Origin: Paraspadella gotoi
Lineage: Eukaryota > Chaetognatha
Length of the DNA: 64,000 nt
Assembly: GCA_051294375.1 (NCBI GenBank)
Contig: CM119266.1
Location: 2,407,008 to 2,471,007, forward strand
Direction: 5' to 3'
In this document: one piece after another, positions 12,593-25,100 of the stretch
Layout of the letters: each line of letters opens with the position of its first letter
Numbering within the stretch: the first letter of the stretch is position 1
Position numbers and translations under genes: made by a program
Notes under the pieces: generated by a model
What the model was told of the DNA's origin: nothing
The model's input: the letters and a program-made list of their open reading frames with translations, nothing else
The model's database searches: none

Positions 12593-15500
12593 TCGGTCGC
12601 ATGAACTGATGAAGAAACATTGAACATTGAAATAAAATCCTGTTCTTTGACGTGAGGAAAATGTTAGGAATTTCGTCAAATTGTAATGAAATTTTAAATT
12701 TCTGTAATCTAGTGCGCCAGATTCTTATTTATTTCTCGTTTACTGTAGTTTCGATGGATGTTTTTATCTGGAAAGTTTTATCTATGACGTTTTCAAGGGC
12801 GTTTGAAGCCGGCTCAGTCAGTTCATCTCTCTCTCTCTCTCTCTCTCTCTTCTTTATCCTAGAACACGTTTCCGTTTAAAAAAAAATACTGAGCTCATCT
12901 TATCCGCGCCGAATACCTCCTTCCCCCTTTCAACTCTATTTCCCCTTCCCACAACAAAACAATCCAAAAGCGTTATAAAAAAATAACTATTCGGCAAATA
13001 ACGATATTTTTCGACTTTTGTTTGTCGAACATCGGGGCAACGCTCCCTTAGCGCCATCGAACGGTAACGGAAATGGCCACCGGAGGTGGATGAGGGGGGG
13101 GGAGTGCCCAAATTCGCCGCCCGAGCGTGCGTTGAATTTAGCGTTTGATGTGGAGAGGGATGAGAAAGATGGTTGTTGACGGGTTTCACCTTTTACCGAC
13201 AGGACGACTTGATCAGTCATAGATTTTGATGACGACATTGACTTTTTTTATTGTTACTTTTTTACGTATTTAACCGATCACGACGGATATTTCACCCCAC
13301 AATTTTGTTCATTCTTTACTGCCACGACCCCCTCACCATTTCAGAATTGGGTAAGGAGCAAAAAGCGGGATCGCAAGACAGCGGCATCGGGCCGGCGGAA
13401 GGCGACGCCACCAACAAGCATCACCTGCAGCAGTTGAACGTCAATGGGGTGAGAAAAAACTGCGAGGCGCGGGAAATGGACGGGAGGATGGCGGGGGGGG
13501 GGGCGGAGGGATAGTTCTCTTTTCGTTTTCCTCACGTTCAGGGAGGGAGAAAAACCTGTAACATATCCAAGCTCTTTTAACAGTTTTGTCCGACTTCCTT
13601 GCCTTTTTTAGTCCGAGTTGAACAAGATAGAATAAAATAAATTCACGACTAATCCTTGTTCTTTTCTCGTCTGAATATTCTGGTCATTGACAAATGATTT
13701 CGACCTCAATTAAAATTTCGCGCATTTTTCTCTTTTTCATCTTTGATTATTCCGTCAAATTTCTATTCTTATCAAATATTTTTCTTCATTAATCATTTTG
13801 AAAGAGGAGTCTCACGCTCAGTATATAAGTGCGAAGGCGACTCATTAATCTTTTGTCAAAAACGAATTTACATTTTGTTAGGTTTTATTTAATCTCCCTT
13901 TTTTCTGCGCCTTCCAAAAATCCATCTCCCCGTGTCCATTCTCTTTTCCCCCTTCTTTCTATTTTCCCCCTTCTTTCTATTTTCCCCCTTCTTTCTATTT
14001 TCCCCCTTCTTTCTATTTTCTCCAAGTTTCAACCCATTTTCGACTCCCCCCTCCCAGGTGGCCCCGCGCACACCCTTCAACCCCAAACTCGGCCCCCGCG
14101 CCTACTCGTCGGGGGCGATGCTCAACCCCGAAAGTGGGCGTGGCGACGTTATTATTCCGGAGGCGGGGATCGATTTCAAGGCGGCGGAGGCGTCGGCCGA
14201 AGATTCAGAAAAATGTGAGAATCGCGCTTATTAGCAGATCCCGACTCTATAATTCACTTTGTCGGTCCGCCCCCTCAATATTGTCGGGCATTCACTTATA
14301 TCATGTCAGAACATCGAATTATGATAAATTATGCAAAAAAATGTGTCTGTTCATCCGTCCGTCCGTCCCACCTTAGCAAAAAACACCAATTACTCATGAT
14401 TGGATGTATGGATTGGAATGAAATTTTGTTTTTCGATGGAATCGTGCGAATGAAAATGAGTTTAAATTGAAAACAAAAAAACCAAAAAATATATTTCTTT
14501 ATTTGAACACCAATTACTCATGAGTGGATGGGGCGATTGACCTGAAATTTTGTATGTGGGTAGTAAAGTGTGTGATTAAGCTGGAAATCAAGTTTCGATG
14601 GAATCGTTTGAGTGGAAATGAGTTTAAATGGAAAAAAACAAAAAACCTGTTTCACTAATTGATTATGCTTCTTTTTCTTTTTATATTAAATATAAATGCA
14701 AGATGTATTAATTAATCAGTTACTTAATCAATTAGTCAATTAATCAATAATTAATTAATCAGTCAATTAATCCATCAAAACAAACATTTTGGATCAAAAA
14801 TTTATCTAATTAATTAATTAATTTTATTAATAAATTAATTAACTTTAGTTAATTATTAATTAATTAATTAATTACCGATAACGATCGTGGGCAGATCCGA
14901 CATTGTTTGCTCAAACTTGTTTTATAACGAAATTAATTAAGGCTTTGTAGTACCGAAGCAAAAATTATGCTTTTCACCTTGCATGTTTTGTCACCTTGAT
15001 TATGAGTTGATGATAGTCGATATTCGTAAACTGAAGTTTTCACCGAATAGATTTTTTCGTTTGGCAGACGTTTTTGAGCGCTCAAAATAAAAACGCAATT
15101 TGTCGATAAAAGAGAAAAAAAATCATTTTCTCATTTCTTTGATGAAAGAAAATTAAATCGACAGCAGTTTCGCAAAATTGCGTTTCTCCAGGTGTCGCCT
15201 CAGTAGGTCCATCATTTGGAAGACGAGAATGAAAGCAATAGTTCTTTAGAAGGCCCACAATACTAAGCTTTTCTTCCCCATTTATTTTTTACGGCATTAC
15301 CGGGTTCTAGGTTATATTGCTAGTTTTCTTTATATTCTTTTTCTAACGAAACTGTTAATTGTTTACTATTAAATTGTTAACTTTCCTCTCATAAGATACT
15401 CACGAGCTCGTTGGACACATTCTCTCCGAGTTGTCCTTCCACAACTCCCGCAACGAGGCGCGGAAGCACGCCATGTCGACGCTGAATCGGCTGGCGCGGG

Positions 15501-18500
15501 AGGACAAGCCCGCGCTGGCCTCGCTCGAGGACGGCGTCTTCAACAGCATCGTCCTGCTATTGCTGGAGATTCTCGGCGACGACGACGCATCCGTCAGAAG
15601 CTGTAGTCTCAAGGTCTTCCAGGTGATTCGTGGTTGGGGAGGTGGGGAATAAAGGTGGGAACGCAGGGGGAAAGGCGGAACTGAGATATCGACTGTCATT
15701 GCGGAGCTTCGCCTGGTAAATACATTTTTGATTCTTTTCTCCCTTTGGATGTCGCGCGACATTTACGCGTCCTTTATCGATCGTTCGCAGCGCTCAGGGT
15801 AAAATAGCCGTTTTTGTCAGTCAATCAGAAGTGTATCGGAAGAAAGCAATAATCAAAATAATGTCGTTCAAGATTCAATCCCTCGCTACGTTAATGTTGC
15901 CCAAAAAATCACATTATCTTCCACCCCCCCCCATTGACAGGAGATTGTGCGGTCCCAGCCGGAGCGCTTCAAGGACTTCATGGCGCTGGCCATTCTCAAG
16001 ATCCTGGAGGCGCACAAGGATTCAGTGAAGGACGTGGTGAGGGCGGCAGAGGACGCCGCCCTCACCATGGCGGAGCTTTTTCCTGGAGTCCCTTGCGTTC
16101 AGGTGAGTGACATGGTGAGAAGGGGGGCGTGAGCGTCCTATTTTGAGAGGCGTGAAAAACTTCGACTTTTCAAATTTAAATTTCCGAATTATTGTTTTTC
16201 TGATTGAATTTGAAGTTAAACCTCAAAGATTTAAATTTTTTGCTCTCTTTGGAAAGATTGATTAAACAATTTCGCGTGTGCAAAGAAAGACAATCGTTTT
16301 TTTTTTCAACGGGATATACATATTTTATTCTACATATAAAACGATGTATAAAATAAATATATATAAAAAGCAAAGCTTAAAAATAATTTTTTCCCTACTC
16401 TACGGATCGAAAAACTCCAAATAAAAACAAAAATTAATTTAAACTAAAAACGAAAAACATTAAATAAAAACGATTATAATTTAATCATCTACTACGACGA
16501 CCATCTTCCCGGCGGCGTTCCTCGACGCCACGACAGCTTCCGTTTCGACTCCCTTGGAACCCACGAAGGCGACGACGACCTCTTCAAGATCCCAACTCCA
16601 CCCTTTCCACTCCATGCTTCTCAACGTAACCGCAACCGACTTTGCCAACTCCCTGCGCCCGCAACCGCTCCTCGTCCGGTGATGATAGTTAAGCGCCGCG
16701 CGTCTCAGCCGTCTCAGGCGCGGCAGCAGCAGCAGATCACGCGTCGAAAGATTTAACAAGCTTAGGCCAGCGCCGTCGTGGACGCAGGCCAGCTTAATCT
16801 GGCGGAGATAAGCGGCGCCGTTCGTGATGGCCGTCAGCTCCGCGGTGTCGAGGGCGCCGCGGTAGAAGAGGGTGAGCGAAGTGAGGCTGTGCCAGGCCGA
16901 GTAGTCGTGGACGGTTGAGGCCGGTTGTGTAAGATGGGATTCCGCCACGTCCGCTCGCGTCCCGAGCATCCCCCGCAGTCCCTCGTCCACGGAATAAAAG
17001 TCTGTCGTCTTCTTGGTCTCCACGAAACGCATCCTTGTCAATTCGAGCTCGAACTTCTCGAGGTTCTTCACCGCCTCCAGTCGCATGAGATCGTCGAGGT
17101 CTGCCTTAGAGGCGGACTTGGATTGGTTCGGCGACGCCGCCACCGTCGCCATTTCGTCGACGAATCCGCCTATCACCAGCGACCCCAAGTTGACGAAGGA
17201 ATCGGCGACGACTATGATGTCTCTCGTCATGGTCGTCATCTCCAGCACCAGCGTCTCGATCCTCGTGGAGATCTTGTGTCGCGTCGGCGGGAACGCCCCC
17301 GCCGACTCCTCGGCCAACCAGGCGATGGAGACGACGTCGATCGTAGGGATCAGGCGGAGGACCTTCTTGAGGACGTTCCAATCCTGGGGAGTCTTCACGG
17401 CCAAGTTGATCTTCTTGAAGAGAGTGCGAGAAATTTTGCCTGGTTTTTTAGAAAAATGGGAGATAGAAAAAGTTTGACTGAGTAAATGTATAGAACGATT
17501 GTTTTGATTTTCTGGTCAAATGATTATCTCACCCCCCTACCTTTAACCAACGGACCATAAACTACGCACGGATGCAGCCCCGTTCCTCTCTCGTCATATC
17601 TGGACTGTTGCTCTATGATACGGCACTCCCTCGGTCGACCCCAAGACGTCTTCAGTCCTTTGCCGAACATGGAGACGCTCTTTAAGAGCGGAAGCTTTTC
17701 GGCAGCCTCGAGAAATCGGCGCCAGACAAAATTTACGAGGGCGCGGTTGTCGCCGACCGTCTTGGGCATGTTGAGCGTCACGGCGCGTAGGGCGGGCGGA
17801 AGGTAGACGAAAGGGTCGCCCGCTAGGAGGTCCAACGATTGAAGGTAAACGGAAAGTGCGAGCTCTTCTAACTCGCGGCAGCGCCGGAAGATAACGGCCA
17901 AGTTTTGATAGTGCATCCACACGGAGCAGATGGTCAGCGACTTTATCCGGCGAAGGGCATCGCCTCCGGCTTGACCCGGCGCAGGAGGAATGCTGAAAAG
18001 ACGAATGACGTCGACTTCGGCCAGTGGCTCCGCCTCGGTTCGCACCACGAGCCGCTCCAAATGCCGCAGGTTCCGCAGGGGGGTCAGCGAAGCAGCGCTG
18101 ACGGTTTCTCCGCTGATCTCAAGACAGCGCAGCATGGGCGCCGTCGCCGCCAGGAACCGCAGGTCGCCGTGGACACCGCTGACGACGAGTTCGTGAAGTC
18201 GCGAGAGAAACTGGAAACGGCCAGCGCTCGCCGACAGTGCTTCAGCGAAAGCGGCGTCGTGGCGCGGGAGTTTTAGGACGGCGAGGTGGGCGTGGCGATC
18301 GAGGCAGGAGAGAACGCGGGTGGCGAGGCGGAGGGTATCCAAGCGAGAGGAAGATGAAGGGGAGGAAGAGGCGACGCCGGACAGGTCGATGGTACGGACG
18401 GACGGACAGGAGACAGAGAGATTGGACAGATCGGGAAGGGCGGCAAGGATGGAACCGCGGAGGCGGGATTTGTGGTCCTGGGAAAGATTGTGGAAATGAG

Positions 18501-19094
18501 GCTGAAGAGTTTACAGTCGCTGATACTTTATTATCAATGTAAAGGAGAAAAAATACTTCCGGGGGGGGGAAGGGAGCAATCCAGTTCTCACCTTGAAGCA
18601 AACTTCTTCGATATCGTTTCCCAAATACTTTTGCACGAACGTCTGGTTCCACCGCTTCTCTCCCCCGATGGTCAACTTCTTCGCTCCAACCTTTCGTCCA
18701 ACTCTCAACGCCAACTCGGCCACGCACCTCCACCTCCGACAGACGAGGCACGCCTCCAACGCCTCCTCGAAACTCAAGAGGGAAAAGACTTGGAAAAGGA
18801 GTTCGTTGGGGAGGTGGTGGATGTTGGGTGTCGGTGGCGGGTCCGTTTGGTGGGCGGAGATGGGTGGCGAAGGAGGTGGATGGAAGAAGTGAACGTCGTC
18901 GGGTGGCGCGAGGCGGATTTCGTTAAGGATTTGATCGAGGGCATCAGGAGGCGGGGCTGGCCAAATCAGAGCCATATTTTTTTTTTTTTACTGGTTATGA
19001 ATAAGTTACGTACATATAAACTAAATTTTTCTCCCAATCGGATTTGTTGTAATTTTGACTATAACGTGGTGTGAACATCGAAAAAGGAAAAAAT

Positions 19095-19148
<54 letters not shown>

Positions 19149-22100
19149 CACAAACCATAAAGCGAAGAGGATATTTCGAGGCTGTGTGCGAAATAATGAG
19201 AGAGAGAGTTACTCCCCGATGGAGATTCATTCCGTCGCTCTCGTTCTCGTAACGACTACATCGAACATAAACTGTGATAGCCTTTATTTTCTTTTATCCC
19301 TGTTAAAGGTGAGGGTACCTCTGGTCTGGGAGCTGATAGTGAAGCCCATCTTTGGGTAAGACTTCGTCGGGAGTCGGCAATTAGGACTGATGTCGATTTA
19401 AAGACTAGTGAGGAAAGATTTTTCAGCGATGAGGCTAATTTTCATTCGCTGCTGAACAATAGATTGAAGATTGTAAAACTCGGTTGGACTTGGAAACTTT
19501 TCCCTAATTGTATTACACTTGGTGAATTTTTGTACTTATCAATTTTCTTATCCCTGCGGGAAATGATTTTAAAATAATCGTTCCCATAATAATAATAAAG
19601 TAGGCCTATGTTAATGTCATTCCTATTGACTTTAAAACTCCGTTTGGGTGAATCTGGGATCGAGTATCGAAGCATCGATCCTCGTTTTCGTCGGCGGTCC
19701 AGATTTGTTCTCGAGTCGAGACCAATGAACCGAAGAAAGGATCTTTGTCCCTGCTCCTGTCCTCATGGTCTTGCCCGTTTCTGTTTCAGACAAAAGCTTG
19801 TCACCGTCGGACAATACGATCTGTTCACCTCTGGTAGTTTTCTCGCGGTCGTATGGATATGGGACATCTTCTTGAACACTTTATTTTAATTTGATTATTT
19901 GGACCCTCACTTTCAGCGAATGAAAACCCTCTTTCATTAACTCATTCGTTAATTCGTTTCCCAATTTTTTTCTCCATTCATTCTTCTCTTCATTCAATTC
20001 CTCCTTCATTCATTGCTATTCATTCCTATCCCAGTCATTCCCCCTTTTTTATTCATTCCTTCTTCAGGTCCTCACCCCGATCGCCGACACGGGGGAGTTC
20101 CCCGTCAACCTCGCTGCCATCAAGATGATGACAAAGGTCGTGGAGAAACTGAAGAAAGAGGAGATCGAGGGTTGCATCGAGGACGTCGTTCCCAAGCTGA
20201 TCAAGGTGAGTGTCTCATGTGGTGAAAGTGAAAAGGAAACTGGAAAGGTAATGTAGAAAATGTCGCGGTCAAATCAAGGCGAATATTTGAAATGTTTGTC
20301 AATATGGTGACTAGTGAGAATCCTTGTCGACGAAATATAAAGTGAAATATTAGTAAATAATAAATAACTAAATAGTGAAGAAATATTAGTAAACCGAAGC
20401 ATGAGTGAACTTTTTTTTCTAAAAAACGTGCCCTGAAAATGCGATGGGATTCAGAAAAGCGGATTCGCACTGTAATATTATTTTATTCTCTATTCACAAA
20501 AAAGAAAAATTTCCAAAAAAATATATTCGGGTTTCTCAACTTTAAAATTTGGCGAATGCCTCCGCATGCTTCTCCGTAAGCGAGATGTGGAGCTTTTCCT
20601 CTCTCTGAGCCGGAAAGTTAGACGCGTCGCCCAGTCCTCGAATTTCGGGGATGAAGGGAGCACGGATTTCCTTCTTGTACAGAGCCTTTTTGAGAGAGAG
20701 AGAGAGAGAGGGAGAAAGAGAGAGAGAGAGAGTCAACAAAATTGGAAACAAAAGGAAACCCTATCGGAAAAAAAAGAACAAAATATTAGCGGAAATCGGA
20801 TAAATTTAGGTCCGCACATGGTGGAGAGTGGGGCGGGGAAAGAGGGAGACCGCAACGGTGGTCGGAGAAGGAAAAAATGGGGGAAGAACCTGCTCGGTTT
20901 ATTTATTGGGAGAGGAATAAATGTCTCTTAAGATGAAAGGCGGATCTCTCTGACGGTTTTGACACCCCCTACCCAGTACCCACCCCCCAAAAAAATAAAA
21001 GATGAGATTTCGCGAGACGACGAAAACGTCGCTGCTTTGAGGAATCTTATGCCTACCGGCCACTTGATGGGTTGAAACCAGGGATGTTCTTTGATGTCTT
21101 TCACTCCCTCCCGTAAGCACCCGTACCGTTTGGAAGTGTCCACCTGACATCAAAGTGGTTGCGTTCCATGTTTAGAAAGATACTTCTTTAAAACATTTTA
21201 TAATTTTTTCAGTTTGAGTTTACCAAAATCATGTCATATATTTGCCCCAATTTGCCTAAACTTGCCTAATCCACAACAGACGCTACCTGAAGAATGTTGG
21301 TGCACAAGTCTTTTAGTTCCGGGGAGAAACCGCTGGGGAGATAAAGGTGTCCTTGGACGATCTTTTGGTACATGTGCTGTTGCTTCTTTGAGTAGAAAGG
21401 GACGTTCCCGGCTGTCATTTCGAAGATAAGGATCCCAAGTGTCCACCAGTCCACCGATTTTCCATAACCGCGGTTTTTAATGACCTTTCAACCAGTAAAG
21501 GAATTTTTTCAAACACGGCGCCGTGACTATCAGAATCCGAAATCTGCTACAATTTGCATGATCAGTTTTTAAATAGATTTTATTTAATTTTTATTGAAAT
21601 TATATTCTTTACTCTTTGAAATCCTACCAGGAAAACATACCCCGGACAGAATAGGGGACGCTTGTTTACCGCGTGTCAGAATCAAGCGGTATTTTTCACT
21701 CTCAGCTTTTCGGTGGTTTTCTTTAATGTTTTTAAAAAACGGTTTTTTTTTATAGTATCGCCAATTCAGAAAAAAGTCTCGGACGTGACGATAAAAATCC
21801 CCGGGGCTCGCGAAAAGCGAGATAATAGCTTTGAAAAAGAGAGAGAGTGACGAACCGACCCCGACTGACCCCCCAACCCTTGGTCCGACCAAAAGTGGGC
21901 GAAAATAAGCAAAGCGCTGAAAATGGCATGGTCTGCCTCGGAAGAAAAAAAAAAACAACTCGTTAATGTTTGTCGCCCTCACCCTCCTTCTAAAAAAACG
22001 AACCTTTCTCTCCCTCCCCACCCTGAAGTACCGCACTCCGCCCGGCTTTTACCTCCGGCGCCAAGTACTCGGGTGTCCCGCAGAGCGTGTACGTTCTTGA

Positions 22101-25100
22101 GTGGTCCGGGTGAAGCTTTTTTGCAAATCCCAAGTCCGTGACTTTTGTGTAACTGTGTGGAACCAAGGAAATCTATATCCATCCAGATTTTGATTTCGCG
22201 AAATTAAATAAGTAACTCTTTCATATCGAACACAGACTAAAATATTACCCGTCTGACGATACGAGCATGTTCTCGGGCTTCAAGTCTCTGTACAGGATGT
22301 TAAGTTCGTGGAGGTACTCGAACGCCATCGTCACCTGCGAGTTTAAAGTTTGACTGATCTCTTGTTTCCTTTTTCCGACTTCCCGCTGTTCCACCACCCC
22401 AACTTCCAACCCCTCGTATTTCTTTCGACTAAGTCCCCCGGATCCTCGGCAATTACATTGCAATTAGCGCTTATCGCCTGCCAGAGGGGACTTCAACAAA
22501 GGTTGAATCTGAGCTCTTGTGCGAAAAAGGCTTCTCCTCCTCTCGCTCCTCCTCTTCCATCTCCCGCACTTTCAGCCCCTTTGAAAGCGATAACCTCGCC
22601 AATTGCCTTTCTGCAAAAGAATCTAAATCGCGGTCTCTGGGGCGATAGGCAATTTATGGATTCCGAGATTTTCGCGTCTCGATTCCTTTTAGACTTGTCG
22701 CGATCTCGTTTCCATTTTTGACTGATTTTCCCCGTTTCCATTCTGCTTTCTCCATTTACCTGCGCACAGTAAAAGCGGGCCTGACTCTCGGGAAACTTGC
22801 GTTGCTTCCTGAGATAGGTGAACATTTCGCCGCCTTGTTCAAAGTCTAGCACCAGATATAGGTTGGAGTTGTCCTTAAAGTGGTACCGCATTCTTACTAG
22901 AAACGGTAGGTTTATTGAGTACAGAATTCGTTTTTCTGCGATAGTGTGCTCCACCTGGTTTGCAGTTTCAGTTCATTGGGTTGTAAAGATGGAGGGGTTC
23001 GGTTAAATAGCAAGACAATTTTGGGCAACGCATTTTGATATTCCCTCATATGCCGACCTGCCTCATCTTCACAATCTTTTCTTTGATCAAAATCTTCATG
23101 GCGAAGAATTCGTTTGTTGGATTGTGTCTGACCTTTTGGAAGAAGCGAGCTTTTTTTAGTGGGCCGGGATTGAGAAGGGAGTGGAATGTCTAAAAGATGC
23201 CAGGGTGTTTTGTGCATCATGATTTTCACTCCTCTTAACAACCCATTCCTTCGATGCAACTTTTGTGTACCAAAACGACTCTGCCGAAGGAACCAGAACC
23301 GAGCGTCTTTGCCAACCGGAAGTCTTCGAACTTGGCGTTTGGGAGTTGTTTCCCGTTGTACCTCTCTTCGTGCTCCTCCCTGTCCTCGAAGAGGAGGGGG
23401 AGAGGGAATCAGCGAGAAGAGACATAGAAATAGAGACTAAGAATGAAAGGGAAGATGGAAGCTCAGCCTCTCGTGTCTTTTTCTCATTTGTTCGTCTCCA
23501 AAGATTTTATCTCTTCTCTTCACTAAAAAGAGTTACATCCCCTGTGGTGGTGTCAATAGTTTTTTTTCGAATGGACATTAGTTACTTTTCCTCTCCGATT
23601 CGCAATATATTATTGTCTAAAGTTTTGGAAAACTTTACCTTAAAGCCTTTAGCGTCTCTTGCCACCATTTTTCAGGATCTAAGTTCGCGTCGTGGGCTGG
23701 GATAGTCGATAGTGATTCAGTTATTTATAAAACGAAATATGTTAAAATATCGCATATTTTTTTAAATTTTAGGAAGCAGAGTAATGCATAAGTTGATATT
23801 TATAACTTACTGCTGTACGTTTTCCCTGACTCGATGGCGTTGCCAAGCCTTGACGCGTCCCGCCTCTCGTAGACCTGCATGGTTCCGCACGCGCGGTCCT
23901 CTCGCTCTCTGTCTCCCTCTCTCTCTCCCTTTGTTTTCGCATGAGAATAAACGTCTCCCTCTTCGCTACGAACGACGGATTCGGCTCCGCTTTTAAGCTT
24001 CCTTTCTAAACGGAAGGACGCATTCCTTGTTTCTTTAGCGGCCGAGATCCGTCGTTGACTAAAGCCTAGTTACGTTGTCGATGTTTTATTTACTTGTTAG
24101 GCTTATTTAATTGTTAAGCTTAGCGAGCTAAGAGATGAAGAAAGGAAAAATTTAGATTGACGGATGAATCGCCTAATAAAAATTTATTCAGCTTTATTCT
24201 GTTAATTTCACAGCGACTTTAGATTTATAAATAAGTGAAACGTGACCATCACCAAGGCTGATCACGTGACTCTAACTACTCTCTTCTTGTTCTCAAGGGC
24301 TACGACAACAGCGAGAGCAGCGTCCGAAAGGCGAGCGTGTTCTGCCTCGTCGCCCTTCACCAAGTCGTCGGTGATGATCTCAAGAATCACCTCACCTCCC
24401 TTTCCGGCAGCAAGGTAAGGTTCCTTTTATATTAACCGTCATTTTTGTGTAACTTAACCTTTTTAATTCGGACACGCTTTCTTTAACTCATGAAATGTAT
24501 TTCACGTTCACCCTTTACTTTTGTACTAAGGCTTTGGCTTTAACCAAGGGCCGGCCATAATTTTTACACTCGTTTATCATTACTATTTTCTTTCTTTCTC
24601 TCACTCTCATTTTGGTTGCATCAGTTGAAACTGTTGCAAGTTTATATCGGAAAATCTTGCATTTGAGCGCAAAAAGCCGTTTAGCGCAAGATTGGATGAC
24701 AACAAAGGTTTCAGTCGTTTTTTGCAAAGGACGAAAAACAGACTAAAGTTTATATTCTTTATATTCCGTTTTACGATTTGGTTTGCTTTTTATTTAATAT
24801 GATTATTCGACAACTATCCTATTGGACTATCTTCTAAACCATGTTCACTTGTTCAGACGTAGACTTTGTTTTGTATCGCAAGAATTTAATCTCGGTACCA
24901 TTTTCAATTAAATTAAATTTTAAATTAAAAACCCGTATTTTAGGAAGCTGCAATATATGGTATTAAGAAAATATTTTCTGGTACCTTGATCTTATTCTCA
25001 GCTTGTTTTATTTATTTTGGTAATAACCGATAAGTAACACAATTAATTTAATATACCGGGGCAAGACCGCCCTGATTATGCTCTTACACAATTCGACAAT

